This document shows, piece by piece, positions 1 through 6,434 of a stretch of DNA of 62,161 nucleotides (positions are counted from its first letter, which is position 1; each line of letters starts with the position of its first letter). The notes under the pieces were generated by a model. That model was not told where the DNA came from. It did no database searches and saw nothing but the letters and a program-made list of their open reading frames with translations. The DNA is from Bryobacteraceae bacterium. GTDB taxonomy: Bacteria > Acidobacteriota > Terriglobia > Bryobacterales > Bryobacteraceae. The translations under genes were made by a program, and so were the position numbers. The stretch spans positions 1 to 62,161 of the forward strand of contig JACZJQ010000339.1 of assembly GCA_014860455.1 (NCBI GenBank). Reading direction: 5' to 3'.

Positions 1-72
1 TATGTGTGCCGGGATTTCGCGTGTCTGGCGCCGGTGACGACGCCGGACGAATTGGCGAAGTTGCTAAACTAA
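1..72 (+). CDS. C-terminal end of a DUF255 / YyaL-like thioredoxin-domain protein (partial)
   Basis: Frame 1 is open from the first base to a TAA at 70-72 and encodes 23 residues containing YVCRDFACLAPVTTPDEL. This resembles the conserved extreme C-terminus (YVC-x-x-x-x-C-xAPVT-x-P-x-x-L) of the large DUF255 proteins (YyaL / spermatogenesis-associated protein 20 type), which join a thioredoxin-like domain to an alpha/alpha barrel. Only the tail is present, so the assignment rests on one short motif recalled from the family. The gene lies 68 bases upstream of tpx in the same direction. Confidence 0.6.
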   Translation, partial: YVCRDFACLAPVTTPDELAKLLN

Positions 73-140
73 GGGACGTCAGAAGCTCCGGGCGCGACGC
101 CTGGGGCGAGCGTTTAAATCGTTCATTCAGAGGAGCTTTC

Positions 141-647
141 ATGTCAAGACAGACCACATTCAAGGGCGGGCCGCTGGAGTTGTCCGGACCCGGGTTGAAG
201 GCCGGCGACGCGGCGCCTGAATTCCAGGCCGTCGATAAGGGGTTGCAGCCTGTGACGCTCGAGTCGACGGGCAAGAAGGTGCGGGTGTTCAGCGTTGTGC
301 CGTCTCTGGACACGCCGGTGTGCGACGCCCAGACCAAGCGTTTCAACGACGAGGCGGCCAAGAGCACGAACATCGATTTCTACACGGTGAGCGTGGATCT
401 GCCGTTCGCGCAGAACCGCTGGTGCACCAGTTTCGGCGTCGACAACGTGAAGATGATCTCGGATCACAAGTTCGCCAGCTTCGGCGAGAACTACGGGACG
501 TTGATCAAGGACTGGCGGATCGAGTCGCGGGCGCTTTTCGTGGTAGATCAGAACAACGTGATCCAGTATGCGGAGTATGTTCCGGAGGTGGCCGAGCATC
601 CCGACTACGATTCAGCCCTGGCGAAGGCGCGAGAGTTGGCGGGTTAG
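141..647 (+). CDS. tpx: Thiol peroxidase (atypical 2-Cys peroxiredoxin, Tpx)
   Basis: Reduces hydrogen peroxide and alkyl hydroperoxides with electrons from thioredoxin. The 168-residue product is the usual Tpx length. The peroxidatic cysteine C61 lies in DTPVCD and the resolving cysteine C95 in RWCTSFG, at the same positions as in the well-studied enterobacterial Tpx. Translation is placed at ATG 141 because a strong AGAGGAG ribosome site lies 6 bases upstream; the reading frame stays open further upstream, but those residues do not resemble the family. The upstream neighbour is the tail of a DUF255 gene. A likely terminator lies about 105 bases downstream, inside the convergent flavin reductase gene. 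Probably a cytoplasmic or periplasmic antioxidant enzyme; no signal peptide is seen. Confidence 0.95.
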   Translation: MSRQTTFKGGPLELSGPGLKAGDAAPEFQAVDKGLQPVTLESTGKKVRVFSVVPSLDTPVCDAQTKRFNDEAAKSTNIDFYTVSVDLPFAQNRWCTSFGVDNVKMISDHKFASFGENYGTLIKDWRIESRALFVVDQNNVIQYAEYVPEVAEHPDYDSALAKARELAG

Positions 648-710
648 AGGCAGTTCTGCGGGGGGAACCCGCTCCCTGCGGTCGCGGTCTCGGCGCGGCC
701 TCGGGGCCGG

Positions 711-1181
711 TCAGCCGGAAATTCTGCGATAGGCGCGATTGAAATAAACCAAGGGGCGGCCCTCACGCGAGGCCGCCCTTTTCACTTCTCCGATGAATAG
801 TGTGTGGTCGCCGGCGTTGACGCGATCGACGATGGCGCAGTCGAAATCGGCCAGGGTGCCTGGGATGAGGGGAGCGCCGGTGGAGCCGGGGGTCCAGGCG
901 AGGCCGGAGAAGCGGTCTTCGCCGGGCCGGGCAAAGCGCATCGAGAGATCTTCCTGTTCGTCTCCAAGTACATGAATCGAATAGGAGTTAGCGACGGCGA
1001 AGTGGCGGTAGGAGGTCGAGCGGTGGTCGATGGAGACCAGCACCAAGTGGGGATGCCAACTGACGATGGTGAAAGAACTGACGGTGAGCCCGTGGGGTTG
1101 ATGGTCCGTGCCCATCACTGTGGCGACTGAGACACCAGTGGCCCACCGGGCACACGCATGTCTGAAACTCTCCTGATCCAC
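711..1181 (-). CDS. Flavin reductase-like FMN-binding protein
   Basis: A 156-residue single-domain protein of the flavin reductase-like (FMN-binding split barrel) family, whose members use NAD(P)H to reduce free flavin for partner monooxygenases or act as small flavoproteins. The N-terminus FRHACARWATGVSVAT is the family's opening motif, followed by GLTVSSFTIVSWHPHLVLVSID, the segment that contacts the flavin phosphate; HTLFIGEV and PLVYFNRAYRRI close the domain. No partner oxygenase is nearby, so the physiological substrate cannot be inferred. The gene converges on tpx and carries the tpx terminator in its 3' end. Start ATG 1181 fits the family length. Confidence 0.88.
   Translation of the reverse strand: MDQESFRHACARWATGVSVATVMGTDHQPHGLTVSSFTIVSWHPHLVLVSIDHRSTSYRHFAVANSYSIHVLGDEQEDLSMRFARPGEDRFSGLAWTPGSTGAPLIPGTLADFDCAIVDRVNAGDHTLFIGEVKRAASREGRPLVYFNRAYRRISG
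754..782 (+). terminator. Rho-independent terminator for tpx, inside the convergent gene
   Basis: A perfect 8-bp stem GGGCGGCC (754-761) / GGCCGCCC (771-778) with a 9-base loop is followed by TTTT (779-782). On the plus strand this is a short intrinsic terminator for tpx. It lies within the last codons of the minus-strand flavin reductase gene, so the coding sequence and the terminator share bases. The T-run is short, hence moderate confidence. Confidence 0.5.
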
Positions 1182-1226
1182 TGCTGTCTCCGCTTGATTT
1201 TGGGGAAATGGTCCTGACGTCCCGGC

Positions 1227-1256
1227 TTGACAAGCCGAAAAACCTAATCATATCAT
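1227..1256 (+). promoter_or_regulatory. Sigma-70-type promoter for the HU gene
   Basis: TTGACA (1227-1232) and TATCAT (1251-1256) are separated by 18 bases, a near-consensus housekeeping promoter. Transcription would begin near 1263, leaving about a 53-base leader before the TTG start of the HU gene at 1316. It is the only convincing match in the divergent gap between the flavin reductase and HU genes. Confidence 0.6.
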
Positions 1257-1315
1257 GAGTTTTGCGAACGTACCGGAGCCCGGCGGGCGACCCGGTAACT
1301 CCCAGGGAGGCAGAC

Positions 1316-1585
1316 TTGATCAAGCTCGACATCGTCAACGAGGTCGTTAACCGGACCGGCATCACCAAAACCAAGGCTGAAATGGCTGTGGAAACCGTCT
1401 TCGAGTCCATGAAGCGCGCCTTGGCCCAGAGCGAGCGGATCGAGTTGCGCGGCTTCGGCATCTTCACGGTCCGCCCGCGCAAGACCGGCATCGGCCGCAA
1501 CCCGCGCACAGGCGATGAAGTTGCCATCCCGCCCGGCAAGGCGGTCCGCTTCAAGCCGGGCAAAGAGTTGCAGGCGCTCGACTAA
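1316..1585 (+). CDS. HU/IHF-family DNA-binding protein
   Basis: An 89-residue histone-like protein that bends and compacts DNA as a dimer. The HU fold is complete: helical N-terminus with IVNEVVNRTGITK, then IELRGFGIFTVRPRK and the DNA-binding arm GRNPRTGDEVAIPPGKAVRF. TTG 1316 is chosen as start because a GGGAGG ribosome site lies 5 bases upstream and translation from there begins exactly where HU proteins begin; a TTG at 1262 would add 18 unrelated residues. A strong promoter lies at 1227-1256. A second HU-family gene sits at 19493-19804, so the cell has at least two, possibly forming heterodimers (inference). Confidence 0.93.
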   Translation: MIKLDIVNEVVNRTGITKTKAEMAVETVFESMKRALAQSERIELRGFGIFTVRPRKTGIGRNPRTGDEVAIPPGKAVRFKPGKELQALD

Positions 1586-1659
1586 CGCCGCCGGAGCCGA
1601 CTCCCACGTCCACCGTCAAGCGTTTACCTCTGCACATCCTGCTGTTCGCCGCCACCTTT

Positions 1660-2514
1660 GTGACAGCGACAGCTCTGGGTTCACGCCTGCAAACCAATTT
1701 CGACCAGAACCTGCCCGCCTTCGACCTGGATCGCGACTGGGCGGTGTTCTACGACATCTGGCGAACGCCGCGGCTGCTGATCCAAGGGCTGCCGTACTCA
1801 ATCAGCCTGTTGGGCATCCTGCTGGCGCATGAATTCGGCCACTACTTCGCTTGCACTTGGCATGGAGTGCGCGCCAGCCTGCCGTACTTCCTGCCCGCGC
1901 CGACCTTCATCGGGACCTTTGGCGCGTTTATCCGCTTCCGTTCGGCGATCGCCGGGCGCCGGGAGTTGTTCGACATCGGTATTGCCGGGCCGCTGGCCGG
2001 ATTCGTCTTCGTGCTGCCGGCGCTGGGCATCGGGCTGGCGTTGTCGCGCGTGGTGCCGGGCATCGGCAACATGGGCGAGATCAGCTTCGGCACGCCGCTG
2101 CTGATGAGGTGGGCTGAAGCCTATGTGTTTCCAGGCGTCGATCCGGTGGACATCAGCCTCCACCCGGTGGCACGCGCGGCGTGGGTTGGATTGCTGGCGA
2201 CAGCGCTCAACCTGCTGCCGGTGGGGCAGCTCGATGGGGGGCACCTGATCTATGCCGTGGCCGGGGAGTGGCACTCCAAGGTGGCGCTGGCGGCGATCCT
2301 GTTGATGGTCCCGCTGGGCTTTCTTTACTGGCCGTGGTGGTTCTGGGCTGTTGTGCTGTTCTTCGTCGGCAGGAAGCACTTCCATGTCTTCGGCCGGTCC
2401 GGGCTGGGCAAAGGGCGGCTGGCGCTTTTTGCGTTGACGGCCGTCATTTTCGCCATTTCGTTCATAGCCGCTCCCGTTCAGTACAATAGCCCTCAGAGCA
2501 TCCTTGGCCAATGA
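1660..2514 (+). CDS. Site-2 protease family (M50) membrane zinc metalloprotease
   Basis: Polytopic intramembrane metalloprotease. HEFGH at residues 57-61 supplies two zinc histidines and the catalytic glutamate; NLLPVGQLDGG at 184-194 supplies the third ligand, D192. Several hydrophobic segments surround these motifs. Start uncertain: GTG 1660 is the first ATG/GTG/TTG in frame, but the open frame continues upstream and encodes LPLHILLFAATFVT, a good first membrane segment, so the natural start may be a non-standard codon near 1600-1630. No ribosome site precedes 1660. The stop overlaps the next glycosyltransferase start by 4 bases (ATGA). Substrate unknown; members commonly cleave anti-sigma factors or membrane regulators. 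Confidence 0.85.
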   Translation: MTATALGSRLQTNFDQNLPAFDLDRDWAVFYDIWRTPRLLIQGLPYSISLLGILLAHEFGHYFACTWHGVRASLPYFLPAPTFIGTFGAFIRFRSAIAGRRELFDIGIAGPLAGFVFVLPALGIGLALSRVVPGIGNMGEISFGTPLLMRWAEAYVFPGVDPVDISLHPVARAAWVGLLATALNLLPVGQLDGGHLIYAVAGEWHSKVALAAILLMVPLGFLYWPWWFWAVVLFFVGRKHFHVFGRSGLGKGRLALFALTAVIFAISFIAAPVQYNSPQSILGQ

Positions 2515-3248
2515 AGATCTCGGCCACCATCATCACCTACAACGAAGAGTTGAACCTACCCAGGGCGATCGAGAGCCTGCGCTGCTGCGACGAGATTGTG
2601 GTGGTGGATTCGGGTTCGACTGACCGGACGGTGGAGATCGCCTTGCGATATGGCGCGCGGGTGCTGGAGGCCAACTGGCGCGGGTATTCGGGCCAGAAGA
2701 ACTACGCATCGAGCCAAGCCACGCACGATTGGGTATTGTCGCTTGACGCCGATGAAGCGCTGAGCGAAGACCTGGAAGGCGAGATCTGGAGCCTCAAGAA
2801 GAACGGCTCGGAGTGCGACGCCTACACGTTCCCGCGGCTGGCGCAGTATCTGGGGCGGTGGATTCTGCATTCGGGCTGGTATCCGGACCGCAAGATCCGC
2901 CTGTTTGACAGGCGCAAGGCGCACTGGGAGGGCGATTACGTCCACGAGAGCGTGGTCTGCAAGGGGAAGATCGGCCACCTGCAGGGTAATCTGCTTCACT
3001 ACACCTGCGGGTCGTTGTCCGAGCACCTGAAGACGATGGACCGCTACACGACGCTGGCGGCCGAAGAAATTGTGGCGCGCAAGAAGCCGGTCGGATTCCG
3101 GCAACTGCTGTTCGATCCGCCGTGGACGTTTTTTAAGTCGTATCTCTTCCAGCGGGGATTCCAGGACGGCATCGAAGGGCTGGCCATCGCCTACATGGCG
3201 GCGATCTACACGTTCGTCAAATACGCCAAGGCACGGTTCATGAGCTGA
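2511..3248 (+). CDS. Family 2 glycosyltransferase, WaaE/KdtX-like
   Basis: A 245-residue GT-A glycosyltransferase. The N-terminal nucleotide-binding strand reads TIITYNEELNLPRAI, followed by VVVDSGSTDRT (30-40) and the metal-binding DAD at 79-81 in LSLDADEAL. The rest (YPDRKIRLFDRR, VHESVV) matches the group that includes lipopolysaccharide core glucosyltransferase WaaE. It has no clear membrane span but ends in an amphipathic or weakly hydrophobic stretch, suggesting membrane association. The start overlaps the protease stop (ATGA) and its stop shares one base with the next glycosyltransferase, so the genes are very probably co-translated. A role in cell-surface glycan or LPS core assembly is inferred. 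Confidence 0.88.
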   Translation: MKISATIITYNEELNLPRAIESLRCCDEIVVVDSGSTDRTVEIALRYGARVLEANWRGYSGQKNYASSQATHDWVLSLDADEALSEDLEGEIWSLKKNGSECDAYTFPRLAQYLGRWILHSGWYPDRKIRLFDRRKAHWEGDYVHESVVCKGKIGHLQGNLLHYTCGSLSEHLKTMDRYTTLAAEEIVARKKPVGFRQLLFDPPWTFFKSYLFQRGFQDGIEGLAIAYMAAIYTFVKYAKARFMS

Positions 3249-4132
3249 TGAGGATTCTCCACGTCGACACAGGCCGGGAGTTGCGTGGCGGGCAGAGGCA
3301 GGTGCTGCTGCTGATGCGGGCGCTGCGCGAACAGGGTGCTGAACAGACGCTGCTTGCGCGCGGCGGCGGGCCGCTGCTTGAGTCGGCCAAGGCCGAAGGG
3401 TTCGATGCGCGGCCTGTCTCGCTGGCGTCGGTGTTTGGGCAATCGGGCCGAGAGGCGGTGGTTCACTGTCACGATGGACGGTCGCACACGCTGGCGGCGA
3501 TCGGTTCGCGACGGCCCTTTGTCGTTTCGCGAAGGGTGGCGTTTGCGGTGGGCCGGGGATGGCCTGACCGGTGGAAGTATTCGCGGGCGGCGGCGTATCT
3601 GGCGGTATCGGAATACGCGGCGGCGCAGTTGATCGCGGCCGGGGTGGGAAAGTCGAAGATCCACATCGTCCGCGACGCCATCGTCCCACCGGCAGTGGTG
3701 AGCGATTACACGGGTGGAGTGGCCGCACTGGATATGGACGATCCGTTGAAGGGCGGGGAACTGCTGCGTTCAATCCGCACGCCGGTGAATCTGACGACCG
3801 ACCTTGAAGCCGGGTTGCGGACGGCGAGTGTCTTCCTTTATCTGAGCCGGATGGAGGGACTTGGGTCGGCCGCGTTGCTGGCGATGGCGTATGGGGTGCC
3901 GGTGGTGGCGAGCCGGGTGGGCGGGCTGCCTGAAGTGGTCCGGCACGGCGAGCACGGATTCTGCGTTGGAAATGGGACGGAGGAGATCGACGAGGCGCTG
4001 CGCAGCCTGCTGGACGATCCGGAACGGGCGCGGGCAATGGGAATGCGGGCGCGGGCATGGGTGAATGAACAGTGCCACGCGGAGCGCATCGTCCGTCGTA
4101 CCCTGGAGATCTACCGCGAGACTGCCCGATGA
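3248..4132 (+). CDS. Family 4 (GT-B) glycosyltransferase, shortened
   Basis: A 294-residue protein opening with MRILHVDTGRELRGGQ, the GT4 donor/acceptor loop, and ending with the diagnostic C-terminal GT1 segment FLYLSRMEGLGSAALLAMAYGVPVVAS plus GGLPEVV. The E in SRMEGLG corresponds to the nucleotide-sugar phosphate-binding E-x7-E region. Family members usually have 350-400 residues; here the first part of the C-terminal Rossmann domain (the usual GR-x-x-x-KG start and G-G-P strand, around residues 155-200) is heavily reduced. Activity is therefore less certain than for the GT2 neighbour. It overlaps that gene by 1 base and pilD by 4. Probably acts with the GT2 on the same glycan (inference). 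Confidence 0.82.
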   Translation: MRILHVDTGRELRGGQRQVLLLMRALREQGAEQTLLARGGGPLLESAKAEGFDARPVSLASVFGQSGREAVVHCHDGRSHTLAAIGSRRPFVVSRRVAFAVGRGWPDRWKYSRAAAYLAVSEYAAAQLIAAGVGKSKIHIVRDAIVPPAVVSDYTGGVAALDMDDPLKGGELLRSIRTPVNLTTDLEAGLRTASVFLYLSRMEGLGSAALLAMAYGVPVVASRVGGLPEVVRHGEHGFCVGNGTEEIDEALRSLLDDPERARAMGMRARAWVNEQCHAERIVRRTLEIYRETAR

Positions 4133-4947
4133 GCGACATCCTCACACAGCCGCTGGGTTGGAACTGGCTCGCCGCCGCCTTTGGGCTGTTGTTCGGCAGT
4201 TTCCTGAACGTCTGCATATCGAGGCTGCCGGACGACTACTCGGTGGTGGTTCCGCGGTCGCACTGCCCGCACTGCGGCAACTGGATTGCGTGGTACGACA
4301 ACGTACCGCTGCTCAGTTTCATTCTTCTGGGCGGGCGGTGCAGGGTGTGCAAGGCGGCGATTTCGTGGCGGTATCCGGCGGTGGAGGCGCTGACCGGGTT
4401 GCTGTTCTACCTGGCGGTGACGGCGCATGGACCGACGTGGGCGGGGCTGAAGTGGTCGATCTTCGGCGCCTGGATGGTGGCGCTGATCTTCACTGACATC
4501 GAGACGCGGATACTGCCTGATGAGTTCACCAAGTCGGGCTGGGTGCTGGGGATCCTGCTGTCGCCGGCCGCTCCGATTCCGCCCGGCATGCTAGCCCTGT
4601 TTCTGAGCGGCGAAACGGCGGGGCTGATCTCTCTGGCCGACTCGATTCTGGCTTCTGTAGTGCTGCCGGCGGGGCTGTGGCTAATGGCTATGGTGTATCA
4701 GAAGATTCGAGGGGTGGAAGGCCTGGGCTACGGCGACATCAAGATGCTGGGCTTCATGGGCGCGTTTCTGGGTTTTGAGCAGGCCCTGCTGACGCTGATG
4801 CTGGGGTCGTTGATCGGGGCGGTGCTGGGGCTGGCTTGGATCAAGTTGAGCCATCAGGATGCGGCGACATACGAACTGCCGTTCGGGTCGTTTTTGGGGG
4901 TCGCCGGGCTGATCGTAGCCTTCGTCCTGCCTATTGCGCTGCGGTAG
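4129..4947 (+). CDS. pilD: Prepilin peptidase (PilD/GspO, A24 aspartic protease)
   Basis: Cleaves the leader of type IV prepilins and pseudopilins and N-methylates the new N-terminus. The 272-residue inner-membrane protein has the N-terminal cytoplasmic zinc domain with two CxxC pairs (C46/C49 and C71/C74), then the aspartic protease with catalytic D123 in FTDIETRILPDE and D203 in GYGDIK, embedded in six or more membrane helices. ATG 4129 is chosen because it overlaps the glycosyltransferase stop (ATGA) and gives the family N-terminus GLLFGSFLNVCISRLP. No pilus structural genes are in the window. It is the last gene of the overlapping protease-glycosyltransferase-peptidase run. Confidence 0.95.
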   Translation: MSDILTQPLGWNWLAAAFGLLFGSFLNVCISRLPDDYSVVVPRSHCPHCGNWIAWYDNVPLLSFILLGGRCRVCKAAISWRYPAVEALTGLLFYLAVTAHGPTWAGLKWSIFGAWMVALIFTDIETRILPDEFTKSGWVLGILLSPAAPIPPGMLALFLSGETAGLISLADSILASVVLPAGLWLMAMVYQKIRGVEGLGYGDIKMLGFMGAFLGFEQALLTLMLGSLIGAVLGLAWIKLSHQDAATYELPFGSFLGVAGLIVAFVLPIALR

Positions 4948-4976
4948 GGGGAGGGGGAGGGGGTTGCCGGGCACGG

Positions 4977-5015
4977 AAAAAAATTGAGGCGGACCGTCGG
5001 AGGTCAGTCCGCCTC
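4977..5015 (-). terminator. Strong minus-strand intrinsic terminator
   Basis: Read on the minus strand, a perfect 9-bp stem GAGGCGGAC / GTCCGCCTC (5015-5007 and 4994-4986) with a 12-base loop is followed by AA and seven T residues (4983-4977). This is a textbook Rho-independent terminator. The nearest minus-strand gene stops at 5335, 320 bases away, so it ends either a long 3' untranslated region or a separate small RNA. Confidence 0.8.
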
Positions 5016-5130
5016 GTGAGCGGCGTTGGGGCGCCGCAAGGGAAGGAGTCGATGAGAGAGCAACCTGCTTCTCTCGCTGCGTCTACGGAGGAACCCCGCG
5101 GTCATTGTTTGGTCAATCACCGCGAGACCG
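4977..5130 (-). ncRNA. Candidate structured small RNA ending at an intrinsic terminator
   Basis: This lies in the only gene-free stretch over 300 bases (4948-5334). In addition to the terminator it contains three hairpins: GCGGTCATTG/CAATCACCGC (5098-5107 with 5114-5123, one mismatch, 6-base loop), GAGAG-AGCA/TGCT-CTCTC (5054-5075, one bulged base) and GCGGCG/CGCCGC (5020-5025 with 5032-5037). A weak TTATAC box at 5135-5130 could start a roughly 147-base minus-strand transcript. A fourth hairpin (about 5158-5184) lies upstream. I do not recognise 6S, SRP, RNase P or tmRNA signatures. Rest of the gap: no coding signal seen. It could also simply be the 3' UTR of the upstream gene. Confidence 0.35.
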
Positions 5131-5334
5131 TATAAAGATCGCTGGTCCGGCCCTGACGCTTGTCCCCCCTGCCGGGAACAAGCGCCAGAAGCCGTCCATC
5201 ACCGGTTGCCGGCATCCCGCTCCCGCGCCATTTCTGTGGGGCGCGCCTCAGTCTGCAACCGGAAGACCGAAACGGATTGGGCAGCTTGCCGTCCCACGAG
5301 TCGCACCGGACCGCGAGCCGCCCAACCGTGCCGG

Positions 5335-6225
5335 CTACCTCTGTGCCGTCATTTTGACCTTCGGCATGGAGAGATAACCGACAAGTGTGTCCTTGCGGAC
5401 TTCATTGATCACGAGCTCATAAGGAACCCGCGACTTCGATGTGACATAGAACTGGACAGGTTCGTTGACTGTCTTGTCCTTCTTCTCAATGCGCTTGTCG
5501 TCGGCGACGACTTCGACGGTGAAGCGGTTGCGGCGGACGTCGGTCTTCTTCACCTGCATGATGATGTCGCCGATACGCTGCTGCTTCTGCTTCTTGTTGA
5601 GGGTGAATTCGTAGTAGTCGCGCTGGCCGAGTTCCTTCAGCGCCGTCAGTTCGCGCGAGTTGGTGGCGATGAGGCCGCTCATCACGCCCAGGTCGCCTGT
5701 GGTGCGGCGCAGGTCGCCGATGGTCCTCTCGAGGTCGGACTTGGTGGCGGCGACGTCGGTACGGACCGTGGAGACCTCAGTGGTGACGTCGGTCAGCTTG
5801 GCTGAGAGAGCCGTGCTGGCCTGCTCGGTGCTGGCCTTGATCTCGTTGATTTCGGTGGCCAATTGCTGGGCCTGCTGGGTCTGCTCTTCCTGGCGCTTGG
5901 CGAGACGGGCGGTGATCTGGTTGGTCTGTCTGCGCAGGGCGGCGCGGGCGGCGGCAACGGTCTCGGCGCTCTTCTTGGCCGAGGAGTCCATCTCGCCCTT
6001 GAGGGCCTGGAGGGTCTCCAGCATTTCCCGGTCGGACTGAACCGCCGACTCGCGAAGCGAAGCCACTTCGCGGCCCATCTGCTTGAGCTCCAGTTGCTGA
6101 CTGACGAGGTTGGAGTGCTGCCATGCGGAGAAGCCGCCGACGACCACAAGACCCACGGCGAGAACAACACCCAGCCAAGGGACGCTGCGTTTTTCAGTGG
6201 TGTTCGACTCGGTTGTTGGATTCAT
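5335..6225 (-). CDS. Membrane-anchored coiled-coil protein of unknown function
   Basis: Not recognised by name. The product (296 residues) has a short polar N-terminus, one membrane segment (VPWLGVVLAVGLVVVGGFSAW), then a long predicted coiled coil rich in A, E, K, Q, T and S (about residues 45-200), and a C-terminal globular beta-rich domain (YYEFTLNKKQKQQRIGDI ... RNRFTVEVVADDKRIEKKDK ... QFYVTSKSRVPYELVI). Such N-in, C-out architecture places the coiled coil and end domain in the periplasm. ATG 6225 is preferred over 6246 because GAGGAT lies 9 bases before it. The downstream region holds a terminator at 4977-5015. Single gene, divergent from the methyltransferase fusion. A cell-envelope role is only inference. 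Confidence 0.8.
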   Translation of the reverse strand: MNPTTESNTTEKRSVPWLGVVLAVGLVVVGGFSAWQHSNLVSQQLELKQMGREVASLRESAVQSDREMLETLQALKGEMDSSAKKSAETVAAARAALRRQTNQITARLAKRQEEQTQQAQQLATEINEIKASTEQASTALSAKLTDVTTEVSTVRTDVAATKSDLERTIGDLRRTTGDLGVMSGLIATNSRELTALKELGQRDYYEFTLNKKQKQQRIGDIIMQVKKTDVRRNRFTVEVVADDKRIEKKDKTVNEPVQFYVTSKSRVPYELVINEVRKDTLVGYLSMPKVKMTAQR

Positions 6226-6434
6226 TGGATTGGTATCCTCACCCATTCGGCCAGCACGGTTAGGGCCAAACAGGATGATGTTGTGTTTTCAGTGGATTAG
6301 CGATTTCGTCTCAGGCAGTTCGCCCGTCATACGGAAAATTCTACCGAGGGCATCCGCGTGATTGCCGGAAGATCTTGCCGAATGCGAAGAAAAGACAAGA
6401 ATTTCCGGGCGCTGGCGGCACTAGTCATGGTGAG

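Noticed and set aside
4948-5334. tRNA, SRP, tmRNA or RNase P gene in the gap
   Set aside because: A look on both strands found no cloverleaf with GGTTCGA-type arm, no CCA end, no GGAAGCAGC-type SRP loop and no GAGGAAAGTCC RNase P core.
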